38,698 bases of DNA, from assembly GCA_035430165.1 (NCBI GenBank), contig DAOMGE010000026.1:1-38698 (forward strand), given 5' to 3'. Shown piece by piece: positions 24,258 through 32,236 of this stretch (positions are counted from its first letter, which is position 1; every line of letters begins with the position of its first letter). The DNA is from UBA7239 sp035430165 (lineage in GTDB: Bacteria > Pseudomonadota > Gammaproteobacteria > Pseudomonadales > UBA7239). The notes beneath the pieces were generated by a model, which searched no databases, was not told the DNA's origin, and saw only the letters and a program-made list of their open reading frames with translations. The position numbers were made by a program, and so were the translations under genes.

Positions 24258-25745
24258 ATGAACATTTCTGCTGCCATGCAGCCAACCCCCTTGCTTGCAG
24301 GTTGTGCTGCCGTGCAGCAACGCGAAACCGATATCGCGCAGAGTGGCGAAGCTATTGCGCTGATGATTGATGCGGTGCAGCAAGCGGCGCTTGATGCAGG
24401 CACGGCAGAAATCCTGAAACATGTGCAGCGCATCTATGTGCCGAAAGGCTTGTGGCCCTATGGCGATCCGGCGCGATTGATCGCCGACGCTATCGGTGTG
24501 CCTCAGGCCAAAACCATGCTGGCTGAATTCGGCATCCTGCAACAGACGTTGATCGGTGATGCCTGCGCGCGCATTGCCCGCGGTGAAATCGAGTGCGCGA
24601 TCATTGCCGGCGGCGAAGCAAAATTCCGCGCGTTGCAGGCGGCCATCCAGCACGTGGCCGCACCGGAAACGATCCAGACAGCAACACCCGACGAAACGCT
24701 GTTACCGGATGCTGATTTGTGTCTCGATGCAGAAACGCAGGCTGGCCTGATGATGCCTGTCGGTTTTTACGCGATCATGGAATCCGCCTTGCGTTATGCG
24801 CGTGGTGAATCGGTGGATGAAAACCGTGATCGCCTGGCGCAGCGTTACCGTCGCTTCAGTGAAATTGCTGCACAGAATCCGCATGCATGGAAACGCGATG
24901 TGTTATCGACAGAAGCCATTCGCGATGCAGTGGGCAAGAATCGCATGCTGGCGTTTCCCTACACGAAAGCGCACAACAGCGAGTGGAATGTCGATCAGGC
25001 ATCTGCCCTGATCCTGTGTTCGGAAAAACTGGCGGACACGTTGGGTATTGCACAAGATCGTCGCGTGTATCCTCTTGTCAGCAGTGAATCGAATCACATG
25101 TTGTGTTTGTCGCAGCGCGAACAGCTGCATCGCGCACCGGGTGCTGAAATCGCTTTGCAGCGCGCACTGGAACAGGCGCAGTGGAACGCAGGCGATATCG
25201 GTTTCCTGGAGTTGTACAGCTGCTTTCCGGCGGCGGTGCAAATCTTTGCTGATGCGCTCGCGGTGGAAGATGCACGCGATGTCACCGTGACAGGCGGCAT
25301 GGCGTCAGCCGGTGGCCCGCTCAACAATTATGTGTTGCAATCAACGTGTCGGATGGTTGAGGTCTTGCGGGAAAATCGAAAGGCACATGGCCTGGTCAGC
25401 TGCGTATCCGGCATGATGAACAAACAGGCGTATGGATTGTGGAGCACAGAAAAACCCGCCAGGGGTTTTGCCTTTCTCGATGTGAGTGATGCGGTACAGG
25501 CCGTGAGCAAGCCGCTGGATGTTGTGGAGCATTACGAAGGCGATGCCGTGATTGCCGGCTATACCGTGTTGTACCAGGGCGACCAGCCATCGCGCGCCAT
25601 TGCGGTTGTCGATACCCTCAACGGCAAGCGCGCGGTGGCTTTCAGCGAAGAGAATGCCGTGATGCAATCCATGATGGCGGAAGAGTGGTGTGGCCGTTGT
25701 GTGATGATTCGTGATGGCAAATTTTTTATTGCACCGCAGTCCTGA
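24258..25745 (+). CDS. Thiolase-like (acetyl-CoA acetyltransferase superfamily) protein
   Basis: A 495-aa thiolase-fold protein of the subgroup with an extra C-terminal domain (about 410-495, GDAVIAGYTVLYQGDQPSRA). Recognisable segments are GEIECAIIAGGEAKFRA (about 110), HNSEWNVDQASALILC (about 240), ELYSCFPAAVQ (about 316) and TGGMASAGGPLNNY (about 345). At the usual nucleophile position the protein reads EFGILQQTL, with no cysteine, so normal thiolase transfer to an N-terminal Cys is not expected. A Cys-containing SCVSGMMNKQAYG segment may be the second active-site cysteine. It could act on a lipid or sterol-derived acyl-CoA made by the PhyH enzyme upstream. Its last 20 bases overlap the convergent DUF3014 gene. 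Confidence 0.8.
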   Translation: MNISAAMQPTPLLAGCAAVQQRETDIAQSGEAIALMIDAVQQAALDAGTAEILKHVQRIYVPKGLWPYGDPARLIADAIGVPQAKTMLAEFGILQQTLIGDACARIARGEIECAIIAGGEAKFRALQAAIQHVAAPETIQTATPDETLLPDADLCLDAETQAGLMMPVGFYAIMESALRYARGESVDENRDRLAQRYRRFSEIAAQNPHAWKRDVLSTEAIRDAVGKNRMLAFPYTKAHNSEWNVDQASALILCSEKLADTLGIAQDRRVYPLVSSESNHMLCLSQREQLHRAPGAEIALQRALEQAQWNAGDIGFLELYSCFPAAVQIFADALAVEDARDVTVTGGMASAGGPLNNYVLQSTCRMVEVLRENRKAHGLVSCVSGMMNKQAYGLWSTEKPARGFAFLDVSDAVQAVSKPLDVVEHYEGDAVIAGYTVLYQGDQPSRAIAVVDTLNGKRAVAFSEENAVMQSMMAEEWCGRCVMIRDGKFFIAPQS

Positions 25746-26622
25746 ATTGCCGCAACCAGATTTTCAGGTGGGACACGTTTTCCCAGCCCATGCGCAACAA
25801 CTGTTTTTGTGCGGCGGGCAGCGCTTCCAGTTTTGGATCGGCAAATTTGTACAAGCCCTTATCTGCCGCGACCAGCGTTGGTGCTTGTGTCAGGTCGGGT
25901 GTGTCCAGCAGCACCTGCAGGGCTCTCAGGAAAATGGCGTGGAATTTCCCCGGCTCGCCCAGCTCACCGAACGCTGCGGAGAGCAGCGGATAAAAATGTT
26001 TGTAGAGTGTCGCGCAGCCGTGTGCATCCATGGCGGTAATCAGGTCGACATAGACGTTGTAACGCGACTGGCCGGCCTCGGTCATGGTGGGTGCCTTGCC
26101 CGGTGTGACGCCGAACTTGCCCTTGATCGATTTGAAAGGCCCGCTCTTGTGGTCGAGCTTGCCGGCGGCGAGGTTGTTGGTGAAGGCGACGAACCGGCGC
26201 AACAACTGGTCACTGACCAGCAGGGTGGATAACAGGGTCTGTGATTTTGCCGGTAGCAGCGAGGCCAGTGCGGATTGCACGGCGTCGTCGGATGCATCGA
26301 GGCCAGGCAGGGGTTCCTCGTCGGCTACCGGCGCGGGTTCCGCCGGGCTGGGTGCTGGCCGTGCAGTGACCGGGGCAGGTGCTGGTGGCGGTGCCGGTTC
26401 GGCTTTGGCGGGTGGTGTGGCCGGTGCAGGCAGGGCGACCTTGCCCACCATGGATTTCAATGCATCCAGTTGCTGGCGCTCGCCGTCGCTGGTGTGGCCG
26501 AGGTAATAGCGCAGCCCGCCACCGGCCAGTGCGATTCCCAGTAGCAGGACGACGACCGTGGCCACGGATGAGCGGTGGCGTGGCGGTGTGGTGCGAGGGC
26601 GATCTTGCTCGTAGGCGTACAT
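25726..26622 (-). CDS. DUF3014-type membrane-anchored protein
   Basis: A 298-aa protein with a short basic cytoplasmic N-terminus (RPRTTPPRHRSS), one membrane helix (about 21-42, VATVVVLLLGIALAGGGL), a Pro/Ala-rich flexible linker (about 70-115) and a folded periplasmic domain (about 115-298) that resembles DUF3014. Notable segments are LLVSDQLLRRFVAFTNNLA and RYNVYVDLITAMDAHGC. Function is unknown. The frame is open upstream to 26700, but the ATG at 26622 gives the normal membrane-protein N-terminus and avoids reading into the divergent promoter region. It lies divergent from the phosphate operon, and the Pho box at 26707 is 85 bases upstream, so phosphate control of this gene is possible but unproven. 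Confidence 0.75.
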   Translation of the reverse strand: MYAYEQDRPRTTPPRHRSSVATVVVLLLGIALAGGGLRYYLGHTSDGERQQLDALKSMVGKVALPAPATPPAKAEPAPPPAPAPVTARPAPSPAEPAPVADEEPLPGLDASDDAVQSALASLLPAKSQTLLSTLLVSDQLLRRFVAFTNNLAAGKLDHKSGPFKSIKGKFGVTPGKAPTMTEAGQSRYNVYVDLITAMDAHGCATLYKHFYPLLSAAFGELGEPGKFHAIFLRALQVLLDTPDLTQAPTLVAADKGLYKFADPKLEALPAAQKQLLRMGWENVSHLKIWLRQFRTAVQ

Positions 26623-26706
26623 AGCGAATCCATCGTGGTTGCCGTGGCTATCAGACCATACAAATCCGTATAAATTCATTACGGGCTTGATGCATGGCAT
26701 AAGTCC

Positions 26707-26735
26707 CTGTCATTTGTCTGTAATAAATCTGTCAT
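26707..26735 (+). promoter_or_regulatory. Three-repeat Pho box (PhoB site)
   Basis: Three direct repeats CTGTCAT (26707-26713), CTGTAAT (26718-26724) and CTGTCAT (26729-26735), each separated by four A/T-rich bases, give an exact 11-base period. This is the PhoB-binding pattern known from E. coli. A possible -10 (TAAGCT, 26742-26747) follows. It precedes the PhoU-like/Pit operon and could also affect the divergent gene. Confidence 0.85.
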
Positions 26736-26780
26736 AACCGCTAAGCTTTGCGCCCCGGTTTCCGTGATACAAGGTGCTCC

Positions 26781-27419
26781 ATGTTCGGTCGATTCATGCC
26801 TCGTGAGGTCAAGTTTTTTGACCTGTTCAATGCCCATGCCAAGGAGATTGTCCGTGGCGCTGATGCGCTGGTGGCGGTGATGGCGGCCTTGAACCAGTCA
26901 CCGGAAGCAGCGGCGGCCCATGCTGCCACGCTGGACACCATCGAAAACCGCGCAGACAAGATTGCCGATGAAACCATGGCGATGCTGCACGCCACCTTCA
27001 TCACGCCGCTGGATCGCGACGAGATCCACCAGCTCATCAAGCATCTCGACGATGTGCTCGACACCATGCAGGACGCCGCTGGCACGGTCACGACGTATGA
27101 CATGCGCCGCGCCACGCCGGAAGCGATCCGCTTCGCCGAAATCATCCGCGCCTCTTGCCAGGTAGTGGCCAAGGCGGTCGGTATGTTGCACAACATGGAC
27201 AACGGCCCCGCCATTCTCGAGGCCTGCAAGGAAATCAGCCAGCTGGAATCGGATGCCGATGTGGTGCTGCGCGATGCCATGTCCAAGGTGTTCCGTGAGG
27301 AGCAGGATGTGCGCGAGCTGATCAAACTGAAAGCCATCTACGAATTGCTGGAAACGGTGACCGACTGCTGCAAGCGCGTCGCCACCATCCTGGAAGCCAT
27401 CGTCCTCGAAAATTCCTGA
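26781..27419 (+). CDS. PhoU-like (DUF47) phosphate transport regulator
   Basis: A 212-aa all-helical protein of the DUF47/TIGR00153 family, distantly related to PhoU and usually encoded beside Pit transporters, whose activity it is thought to modulate. It opens MFGRFMPREVKFFDLFNAHA. Metal-binding-type repeats appear as ENRADKIADE (about 53) and QLESDADVVLRDAMSKVF (about 157), the two E/D-rich helices typical of PhoU-like folds. The ATG at 26781 was chosen over an upstream open frame because the family begins there. The pit gene follows 13 bases after the stop. The Pho box just upstream puts both genes under likely PhoB control; activation or repression cannot be told from sequence, since pit operons are repressed by PhoB in some bacteria. 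Confidence 0.9.
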   Translation: MFGRFMPREVKFFDLFNAHAKEIVRGADALVAVMAALNQSPEAAAAHAATLDTIENRADKIADETMAMLHATFITPLDRDEIHQLIKHLDDVLDTMQDAAGTVTTYDMRRATPEAIRFAEIIRASCQVVAKAVGMLHNMDNGPAILEACKEISQLESDADVVLRDAMSKVFREEQDVRELIKLKAIYELLETVTDCCKRVATILEAIVLENS

Positions 27420-27432
27420 GTAGCAGCCCCGC

Positions 27433-28440
27433 ATGGAACACGTACACATGTCTCTGGGCGTGCTGATCTTCCTGGTCGGCCTCGCCCTCGCTTTCGATTT
27501 CATGAACGGCTTTCACGATGCTGCCAATGCTATCGCCACCGTCGTGTCGACGCGCGTCCTGAAGCCGCACCAGGCTGTGATGATGGCCACGGTCTTCAAC
27601 TTTGTGGCGATCTGGGTGTTCCAGCTCAAAGTGGCCGCGATGGTGGGCAAGGGCACGATTGACCCGTCGATTGTCGATCACTACGTGGTGTTCGGTGCGC
27701 TGGTCGGCGCGATCGCCTGGAACATCATCACCTGGTACTACGGCATTCCCTCGTCGTCATCGCATGCCCTGATCGGTGGCCTGATTGGCGCGGCACTGGC
27801 CAAATCCGGCCCGCATGCCCTGATCTCGGAAGGCATCATCAAGACCTGCACGTTTATCGTCGTCTCGCCGTTGGTGGGCATGGTGCTGGGCGGATTGTTG
27901 ATGTTGCTGATCTCCTGGATTTTTCGCGGCTACACCCCACGCCGCGTGGAAAACTGGTCGCGCCGCTTGCAGCTGGTATCGGCCTCGGCCTACGCCCTCG
28001 GCCACGGCGGTAACGACGCGCAGAAAACCATCGGCATCATCTGGATGTTGCTGATCGCCGCCGGTGTCACCGGCAAGAATGACCATGTGCCTTACTGGGT
28101 GGTGATTGCCTGTTACACCGCGATCGGTCTCGGCACGGCCTTCGGTGGTTGGCGCATCATCCGCCTGATGGGCCAGAAAATTACCAAGCTGAGCCCGGTC
28201 GGTGGTTTCGCTGCGCAAACCGCGGGCGCGACGATGCTGTTTCTCGCTACCTCACTCGGCATTCCGGTGTCGACCACGCATACGATTACCGGCGCGATTG
28301 TCGGTGTTGGCGCCAATCGCAAATTATCAGCGGTGCGTTGGGGTGTGGCGGGCACGATTGTGTGGGCGTGGATTTTCACGATTCCGTGCAGTGCGTTGAT
28401 TGCGGCTGTTTGCTGGTTTATCGGTACGCTGGTGTTCTGA
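27433..28440 (+). CDS. pit: Low-affinity inorganic phosphate transporter, Pit family
   Basis: Inner-membrane metal-phosphate:proton symporter, 335 aa, about ten helices. The two inverted repeat signatures of the family are both present: FMNGFHDAANAIATVVST near residue 20-37 and GHGGNDAQKTIGIIW near 190. A second pair of conserved motifs, SSSHALIGGLIG (about 110) and PVSTTHTITGAIVGVG (about 275), marks the mirrored halves. Its length is like the shorter bacterial Pit proteins and lacks the long cytoplasmic loop of E. coli PitA. It is co-transcribed with the PhoU-like gene and ends just before a palindromic repeat shared with the convergent cmoB. Confidence 0.93.
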   Translation: MEHVHMSLGVLIFLVGLALAFDFMNGFHDAANAIATVVSTRVLKPHQAVMMATVFNFVAIWVFQLKVAAMVGKGTIDPSIVDHYVVFGALVGAIAWNIITWYYGIPSSSSHALIGGLIGAALAKSGPHALISEGIIKTCTFIVVSPLVGMVLGGLLMLLISWIFRGYTPRRVENWSRRLQLVSASAYALGHGGNDAQKTIGIIWMLLIAAGVTGKNDHVPYWVVIACYTAIGLGTAFGGWRIIRLMGQKITKLSPVGGFAAQTAGATMLFLATSLGIPVSTTHTITGAIVGVGANRKLSAVRWGVAGTIVWAWIFTIPCSALIAAVCWFIGTLVF

Positions 28441-28446
28441 TTTCTG

Positions 28447-28514
28447 GCCCTCTCCCGGCGCTATCGCGCGCCCTCACCCGCCCTTCGGGCACCCTCTCCC
28501 CAAATGGGAGAGGG
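28447..28514. repeat. Intergenic palindromic repeat, GGGAGAGGG type
   Basis: A small GCGC hairpin, then GCCCTCACCCGCCCTTCGGG, then a stem CCCTCTCCC (28492-28500) / GGGAGAGGG (28506-28514) with a five-base loop. Same layout as 2613-2661. It lies between convergent pit and cmoB, touches the cmoB stop codon, and probably helps end transcription from both sides. Confidence 0.8.
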
Positions 28515-29501
28515 CTACCGCGTTGCCGTAATCACCGCCCGCACCGGTGCCGGATAACCTTCGATGGTTTTGCTGCTGTCAGTGGGGTCGAGAAAATCGG
28601 CGAGTGACTGGAAGGTCATCCAATCGGTGCTGCGTTGTTCATCGATGGTTGTTGTGCACACATCGATCACCTTGATATCGCGGAAGCGCATTTTTTCCAG
28701 CCAACGCACCAACGCCGCGACACTCGGGATAAACCAGACATTGCCCATGCGGCCGTAGCGTTCGCCCGGCACCAGCACGGTATTTTCATCGCCGGCAACT
28801 ACCAGTGTTTCCAGTACCAGTTGCCCGCCCGGCTTCAGCAATTGTTTCAGTTCCAGCAAATGATCCATCGGTGCGCGGCGGTGATACAGCACGCCCATCG
28901 AAAACACCGTATCGAATGCCTGCAAATTATCGGGCAGATCCTCACAGGCGGCGGGCACTACAAATACGCCATCATTTTGTAAAAAATGCTGCAGCGCCCA
29001 GTACTGCACAACGAACAACGGGGATGGGTCGATACCGATCACAAGATCTGCGCCCGCGCCTTTCATGCGCCAACAGTGATAACCGCTGCCGCAGCCGACA
29101 TCGAGCACAGTTTTACCGGGGAGTGGCGCAATGTGTTGCTGCAACCGCTGCCATTTCCAGTCGGAACGCCATTCGGTGTCGATGTGAATATCGGCAATCT
29201 CAAACGGCCCCTTGCGCCACGGATGCAAACCGCGCAAGGCCGTTTCCAGTTGCGTGCGCGTGGATTCATCGAGCGGATTGTTTGTGCGCGCCGCAACGGT
29301 GTCGGCATCGAGAACACGCGATGCAATATCCAGTACGGGCAGTTTTTCGATACAAGACATCCAGCGCGGGATATCGCCCCATCGTTCCGGGTTGAAATTT
29401 TTTTCAATCATGGTGGGCAACACATCGCGCCATGCTTGCAGGGCCGTGTTGTCCATGCGCGCATACAGCGCGGCATAGTCGAAGCATGGGATGCGCGACA
29501 T
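28515..29501 (-). CDS. cmoB: tRNA U34 carboxymethyltransferase CmoB
   Basis: Transfers a carboxymethyl group from carboxy-SAM to 5-hydroxyuridine at the wobble base, forming cmo5U; 328 aa. The N-terminal part has ERWGDIPRW and the spacer helices typical of CmoB. The methyltransferase domain has the cofactor loop VLDVGCGSGYHCWRM near residue 130, GIDPSPLFVVQYWALQHF near 155 and FSMGVLYHRRAPM near 198. The start codon at 29501 shares a base with the cmoA stop (TAATG), so the two are translationally coupled; an earlier frame start inside cmoA (29537) is unlikely. Its partner cmoA is present and upstream, which makes the pathway complete from chorismate-derived prephenate onward. Confidence 0.96.
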   Translation of the reverse strand: MSRIPCFDYAALYARMDNTALQAWRDVLPTMIEKNFNPERWGDIPRWMSCIEKLPVLDIASRVLDADTVAARTNNPLDESTRTQLETALRGLHPWRKGPFEIADIHIDTEWRSDWKWQRLQQHIAPLPGKTVLDVGCGSGYHCWRMKGAGADLVIGIDPSPLFVVQYWALQHFLQNDGVFVVPAACEDLPDNLQAFDTVFSMGVLYHRRAPMDHLLELKQLLKPGGQLVLETLVVAGDENTVLVPGERYGRMGNVWFIPSVAALVRWLEKMRFRDIKVIDVCTTTIDEQRSTDWMTFQSLADFLDPTDSSKTIEGYPAPVRAVITATR

Positions 29502-30223
29502 TACTTGATCGCCACCAGTGACAGGAAATTGAAACACTGGAACCAGACGCCGAAATTGCCAAAGCCGGCACTGCGCAAGCGCTGTTCGTGTGCAGCCAGC
29601 GTTTCAGGGATCAGGACATTTTCCAGTGCCGATCGTTTCTGGCTCACTTCGAGTCCGGAATAGCCGTTGGCCATCTTGAAAGCATGGTGCAATTCGGTGG
29701 TGAGTGCCTGCATCACCGGATTTTCAAAGCAGATTTTTTCCGACAGGATCAGCGCGCCACCCGGTTGCAGGCCGTGATAGATATTGCGAATCACCGCGTC
29801 GCGCTCGGCCAGCGGTACAAATTGCAGTGTGAAATTCAGCACCACCACACTGGCATTGTTGATGGCGATATTTTGCAATGCATCGCACACCAGTTCGATG
29901 TCGGATGTGATGGCGAGTGTGTCGATGGCTTGCTGGCAGCGCGACAACATGGCTTCGGAATTATCCACGGCGATAAATTGCAGCGGGCGATCCTGCAGTT
30001 GCGACGCCATGGCCAGTGTGGAGGCGCCGAGCGAACAACCGAGATCGTAACAGCGCGTGTGGTCTTGTGCGTGGCGTGCAGCAACCAGGCCTGTCATCGC
30101 AATGATATTGCTGTAACCCGGCACCGAGCGCTGGATCATGTCGGGAAACACAGACGCGACAGTGTCGTCGAAACGGAAATCGGCCACGTTGTCCATTGTG
30201 TTGTTATAGAGCGTATCGCGCAT
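29501..30223 (-). CDS. cmoA: Carboxy-S-adenosyl-methionine synthase CmoA
   Basis: Makes carboxy-SAM from SAM and prephenate for use by CmoB; 240 aa. It follows E. coli CmoA closely: FPDMIQRSVPGYSNIIAMTG near 28-47, YDLGCSLGASTLAM cofactor loop near 60, NASVVVLNFTLQFVPLAERD near 123-142, and WFQCFNFLSLVAIK at the C-terminus. The start MRDTLYNN at 30223 fits the family. Its upstream neighbour on the same strand is the aldo/keto reductase, 29 bases away, and cmoB is coupled downstream, so the group from the ankyrin gene to cmoB is probably one transcript. Nothing is missing or truncated. Confidence 0.96.
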   Translation of the reverse strand: MRDTLYNNTMDNVADFRFDDTVASVFPDMIQRSVPGYSNIIAMTGLVAARHAQDHTRCYDLGCSLGASTLAMASQLQDRPLQFIAVDNSEAMLSRCQQAIDTLAITSDIELVCDALQNIAINNASVVVLNFTLQFVPLAERDAVIRNIYHGLQPGGALILSEKICFENPVMQALTTELHHAFKMANGYSGLEVSQKRSALENVLIPETLAAHEQRLRSAGFGNFGVWFQCFNFLSLVAIK

Positions 30224-30252
30224 GGGTTTTCAGGAATGGCAGTGAGAAAAAA

Positions 30253-31134
30253 TTACAGGTCAGCGCCAGCGGCGTTGATCTCGAGTTGCTCGATGGATTT
30301 GATGCCGGGAATCACGGCGCTGATGGCCGGGTGTTGCAAGCACCAGCTGCAAGCCCAGCTGGCGGCATTGATGCCGGGTGGCACCTGTTTCAGAACTTCG
30401 AGTGCCTGCACGATCTGCTGTTCATTCACTTCCGGTTTGCGTTCGCCGCGCACATCGTTGTCGCCAAATTGTGCGCCGGGCTGGTATTTGCCTGACAGGA
30501 AACCACTGGCCAGTGGCACGCGTGCCAGTACGCCGAGATCCTGTCGCACACAGGAAGGCAGCACCGTTTCAGCGGCCTTCGCGTTGATGGCGTTATAAAT
30601 CGTTTGTATCACCGACACGCCCAATGCAGTGGCGCGATCGACCTGGTAAAGCTGGTTGGGTTGGCCGATGGAAATACCGAGAAAACGGATCTTGCCCGCT
30701 TCCACCTGTTTATTCAGCATCGTCCACAAATCATCGTTATCGAGTTGTTCGCGTGTGCCGGAATGAAACTGGTAGATGTCGATGTAATCGGTTTGCAAGG
30801 CGCGCAGCGAAGCGTCGAGCTGCTGTTGTACCTGATCTGCTTGCCAGTGTATTTCACCGGGTAAATCGCTGCCGCGGTTGTGGCCAAACTTGGTGGCGAT
30901 AATCCATTTGTGGCGCGAATTTTTTATGGCATGGCCGATAAAGCTTTCTGAAACATGGTGGCCATAACATTCGGCTGTGTCGACCATATTGATACCGAGT
31001 GCCTCGGCGCGCGCAAAAATGGTGTCAACTTCTGCCTGCTCGAATTTTTTGCCCCACTGGTTGCCCAACTGCCAGGTGCCGATACCCACGGCAGACACTT
31101 GCAGATCGGTTTTTCCCAGTCGGCGATATTTCAT
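30253..31134 (-). CDS. Aldo/keto reductase
   Basis: NADPH-dependent aldehyde/ketone reductase of 293 aa with the TIM-barrel fold. It opens MKYRRLGKTDLQVSAVGIGT. The catalytic tetrad is visible: Asp and Tyr in MVDTAECYGHH (about 51-58), Lys in IIATKFGHN (about 83), and His in IYQFHSGT (about 125). The C-terminal cofactor part SAVIPGIKSIEQLEINAAG is intact. The substrate is unknown; the YghZ/YajO-like branch acts on various small aldehydes. Its start overlaps the stop of the ankyrin gene by four bases (ATGA, 31131-31134). cmoA follows 29 bases later, so expression with tRNA modification genes is likely even if functions differ. Confidence 0.9.
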   Translation of the reverse strand: MKYRRLGKTDLQVSAVGIGTWQLGNQWGKKFEQAEVDTIFARAEALGINMVDTAECYGHHVSESFIGHAIKNSRHKWIIATKFGHNRGSDLPGEIHWQADQVQQQLDASLRALQTDYIDIYQFHSGTREQLDNDDLWTMLNKQVEAGKIRFLGISIGQPNQLYQVDRATALGVSVIQTIYNAINAKAAETVLPSCVRQDLGVLARVPLASGFLSGKYQPGAQFGDNDVRGERKPEVNEQQIVQALEVLKQVPPGINAASWACSWCLQHPAISAVIPGIKSIEQLEINAAGADL

Positions 31135-32081
31135 GGGGTGGCCGGTTTGCCAGTAGTGGCAGGTGCTACCGGTTTTTGTGCTGGTGCCGGCGCAGAAAAC
31201 ATTTGCTGCTGGTAATTTTTATTGGCTTTGGCCTTGCGCGCTGTCAGGTACTTGATGATGTCGGTATTTTTCTGGTGATAGGCATAATCCAGCGGTGTGT
31301 CATTTTCCTTGTCAGTCGTATTGATGTTGGCCTTGTATTGTTCAACCAGTTGTTTGACAACATCAATTTTCTGGTACCAGACGGCCATGTGTAACAGGCT
31401 GGTGCCTTGTGCGCTGTGCAATAAATCAATCGGGTAGGGCCAGTTTTTCAGGCGTGCCTGCAGGCTGTCATGGTTGCCCTGCCGGATATCTTCGAACACG
31501 AGGAAAAGCTGGTCATCCGCTTGCAATTCCTTGCCGCGCTGTTCACCGCGCGCATCAATATTTTCATGGCTTTTATCCGGCAGGCGCGAAGTGAAGCGGT
31601 TTTTCAGCAAATCATCCGCGCCGGCATAATGTGCCCAGCCCAATGCTTCGAGCAGCCATTTGGCATCGCGTGGGCTGCTGTTCAGGTATTTGCGATAAAA
31701 ATGTTCCGCCAGTCCGCGTTTGCCTGTCCTGGCGTAGTCAGGATTCGGGTCCAGTGTCATGTCCCGCAGGATGGCGGCCTGGTCTTCGTCATAACCGGTT
31801 TCTTGCAGCGTGGTAGTAGCATCCTGCATTTTCGCCAACGCTTCCGGAAAGTGTCCTTGCGCGTACAGCGTGTGGGCATCGCTGATCAGGCGATCGATTT
31901 CCTGCCGGCTCAGACGTGGCTTCGGTTTGGCAATAACAGGCGCTGCGGTAGCCGGCGGGGCGGGTGTTGCCGTGACGGCGGCGGGTGCGGCAGGGGGTGT
32001 GGTTGTGATCGCCTGTGCATGGCAATCGATGAACAGCAGCAAACTGGCAGCACAAATCAGACGGGGTGGAAGCAATCGCAT
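31131..32081 (-). CDS. Exported ankyrin-repeat protein
   Basis: A 316-aa secreted or periplasmic protein. An N-terminal signal peptide (LICAASLLLFIDCHAQA, cut near 24) is followed by a Pro/Ala/Thr-rich linker (about 25-55). A helical region (about 58-170, SDAHTLYAQGHFPEALAKMQ) looks like a TPR unit. Two ankyrin repeats follow near 225-290 (GTSLLHMAVWYQKIDVVKQL; NTTDKENDTPLDYAYHQKNT). The tail is again Pro/Ala-rich. Such proteins usually bind other proteins; no enzymatic residues are evident. A Cys near 20 (FIDCHA) makes a lipoprotein conceivable, but the lipobox is poor. It is the first gene of the minus-strand group that leads to cmoAB. Confidence 0.78.
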   Translation of the reverse strand: MRLLPPRLICAASLLLFIDCHAQAITTTPPAAPAAVTATPAPPATAAPVIAKPKPRLSRQEIDRLISDAHTLYAQGHFPEALAKMQDATTTLQETGYDEDQAAILRDMTLDPNPDYARTGKRGLAEHFYRKYLNSSPRDAKWLLEALGWAHYAGADDLLKNRFTSRLPDKSHENIDARGEQRGKELQADDQLFLVFEDIRQGNHDSLQARLKNWPYPIDLLHSAQGTSLLHMAVWYQKIDVVKQLVEQYKANINTTDKENDTPLDYAYHQKNTDIIKYLTARKAKANKNYQQQMFSAPAPAQKPVAPATTGKPATP

Positions 32082-32236
32082 GGAATGTTGTATCTCGCTG
32101 AGGTGATAGAGCCTGTCAGGAAAAACCGGTTCGCGAGGGGCGCACGGCGCAATCCGACCAAACCGGCAGAGGGATCATTATGATTAAAAGGAGCCTGATG
32201 TAAACTTGCATCCTCTATAAGCACAGGGTTCCCGAC

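Noticed and set aside
25726..25745. Convergent overlap of thiolase-like and DUF3014 genes as a possible frameshift
   Set aside because: Both frames end cleanly with complete conserved C-termini; a 20-base tail-to-tail overlap is normal in so compact a genome.
32182..32205. Tiny leader-type frame upstream of yajQ (MIKRSLM)
   Set aside because: Seven codons with no run of a regulatory amino acid and no terminator/antiterminator hairpins; most likely chance.
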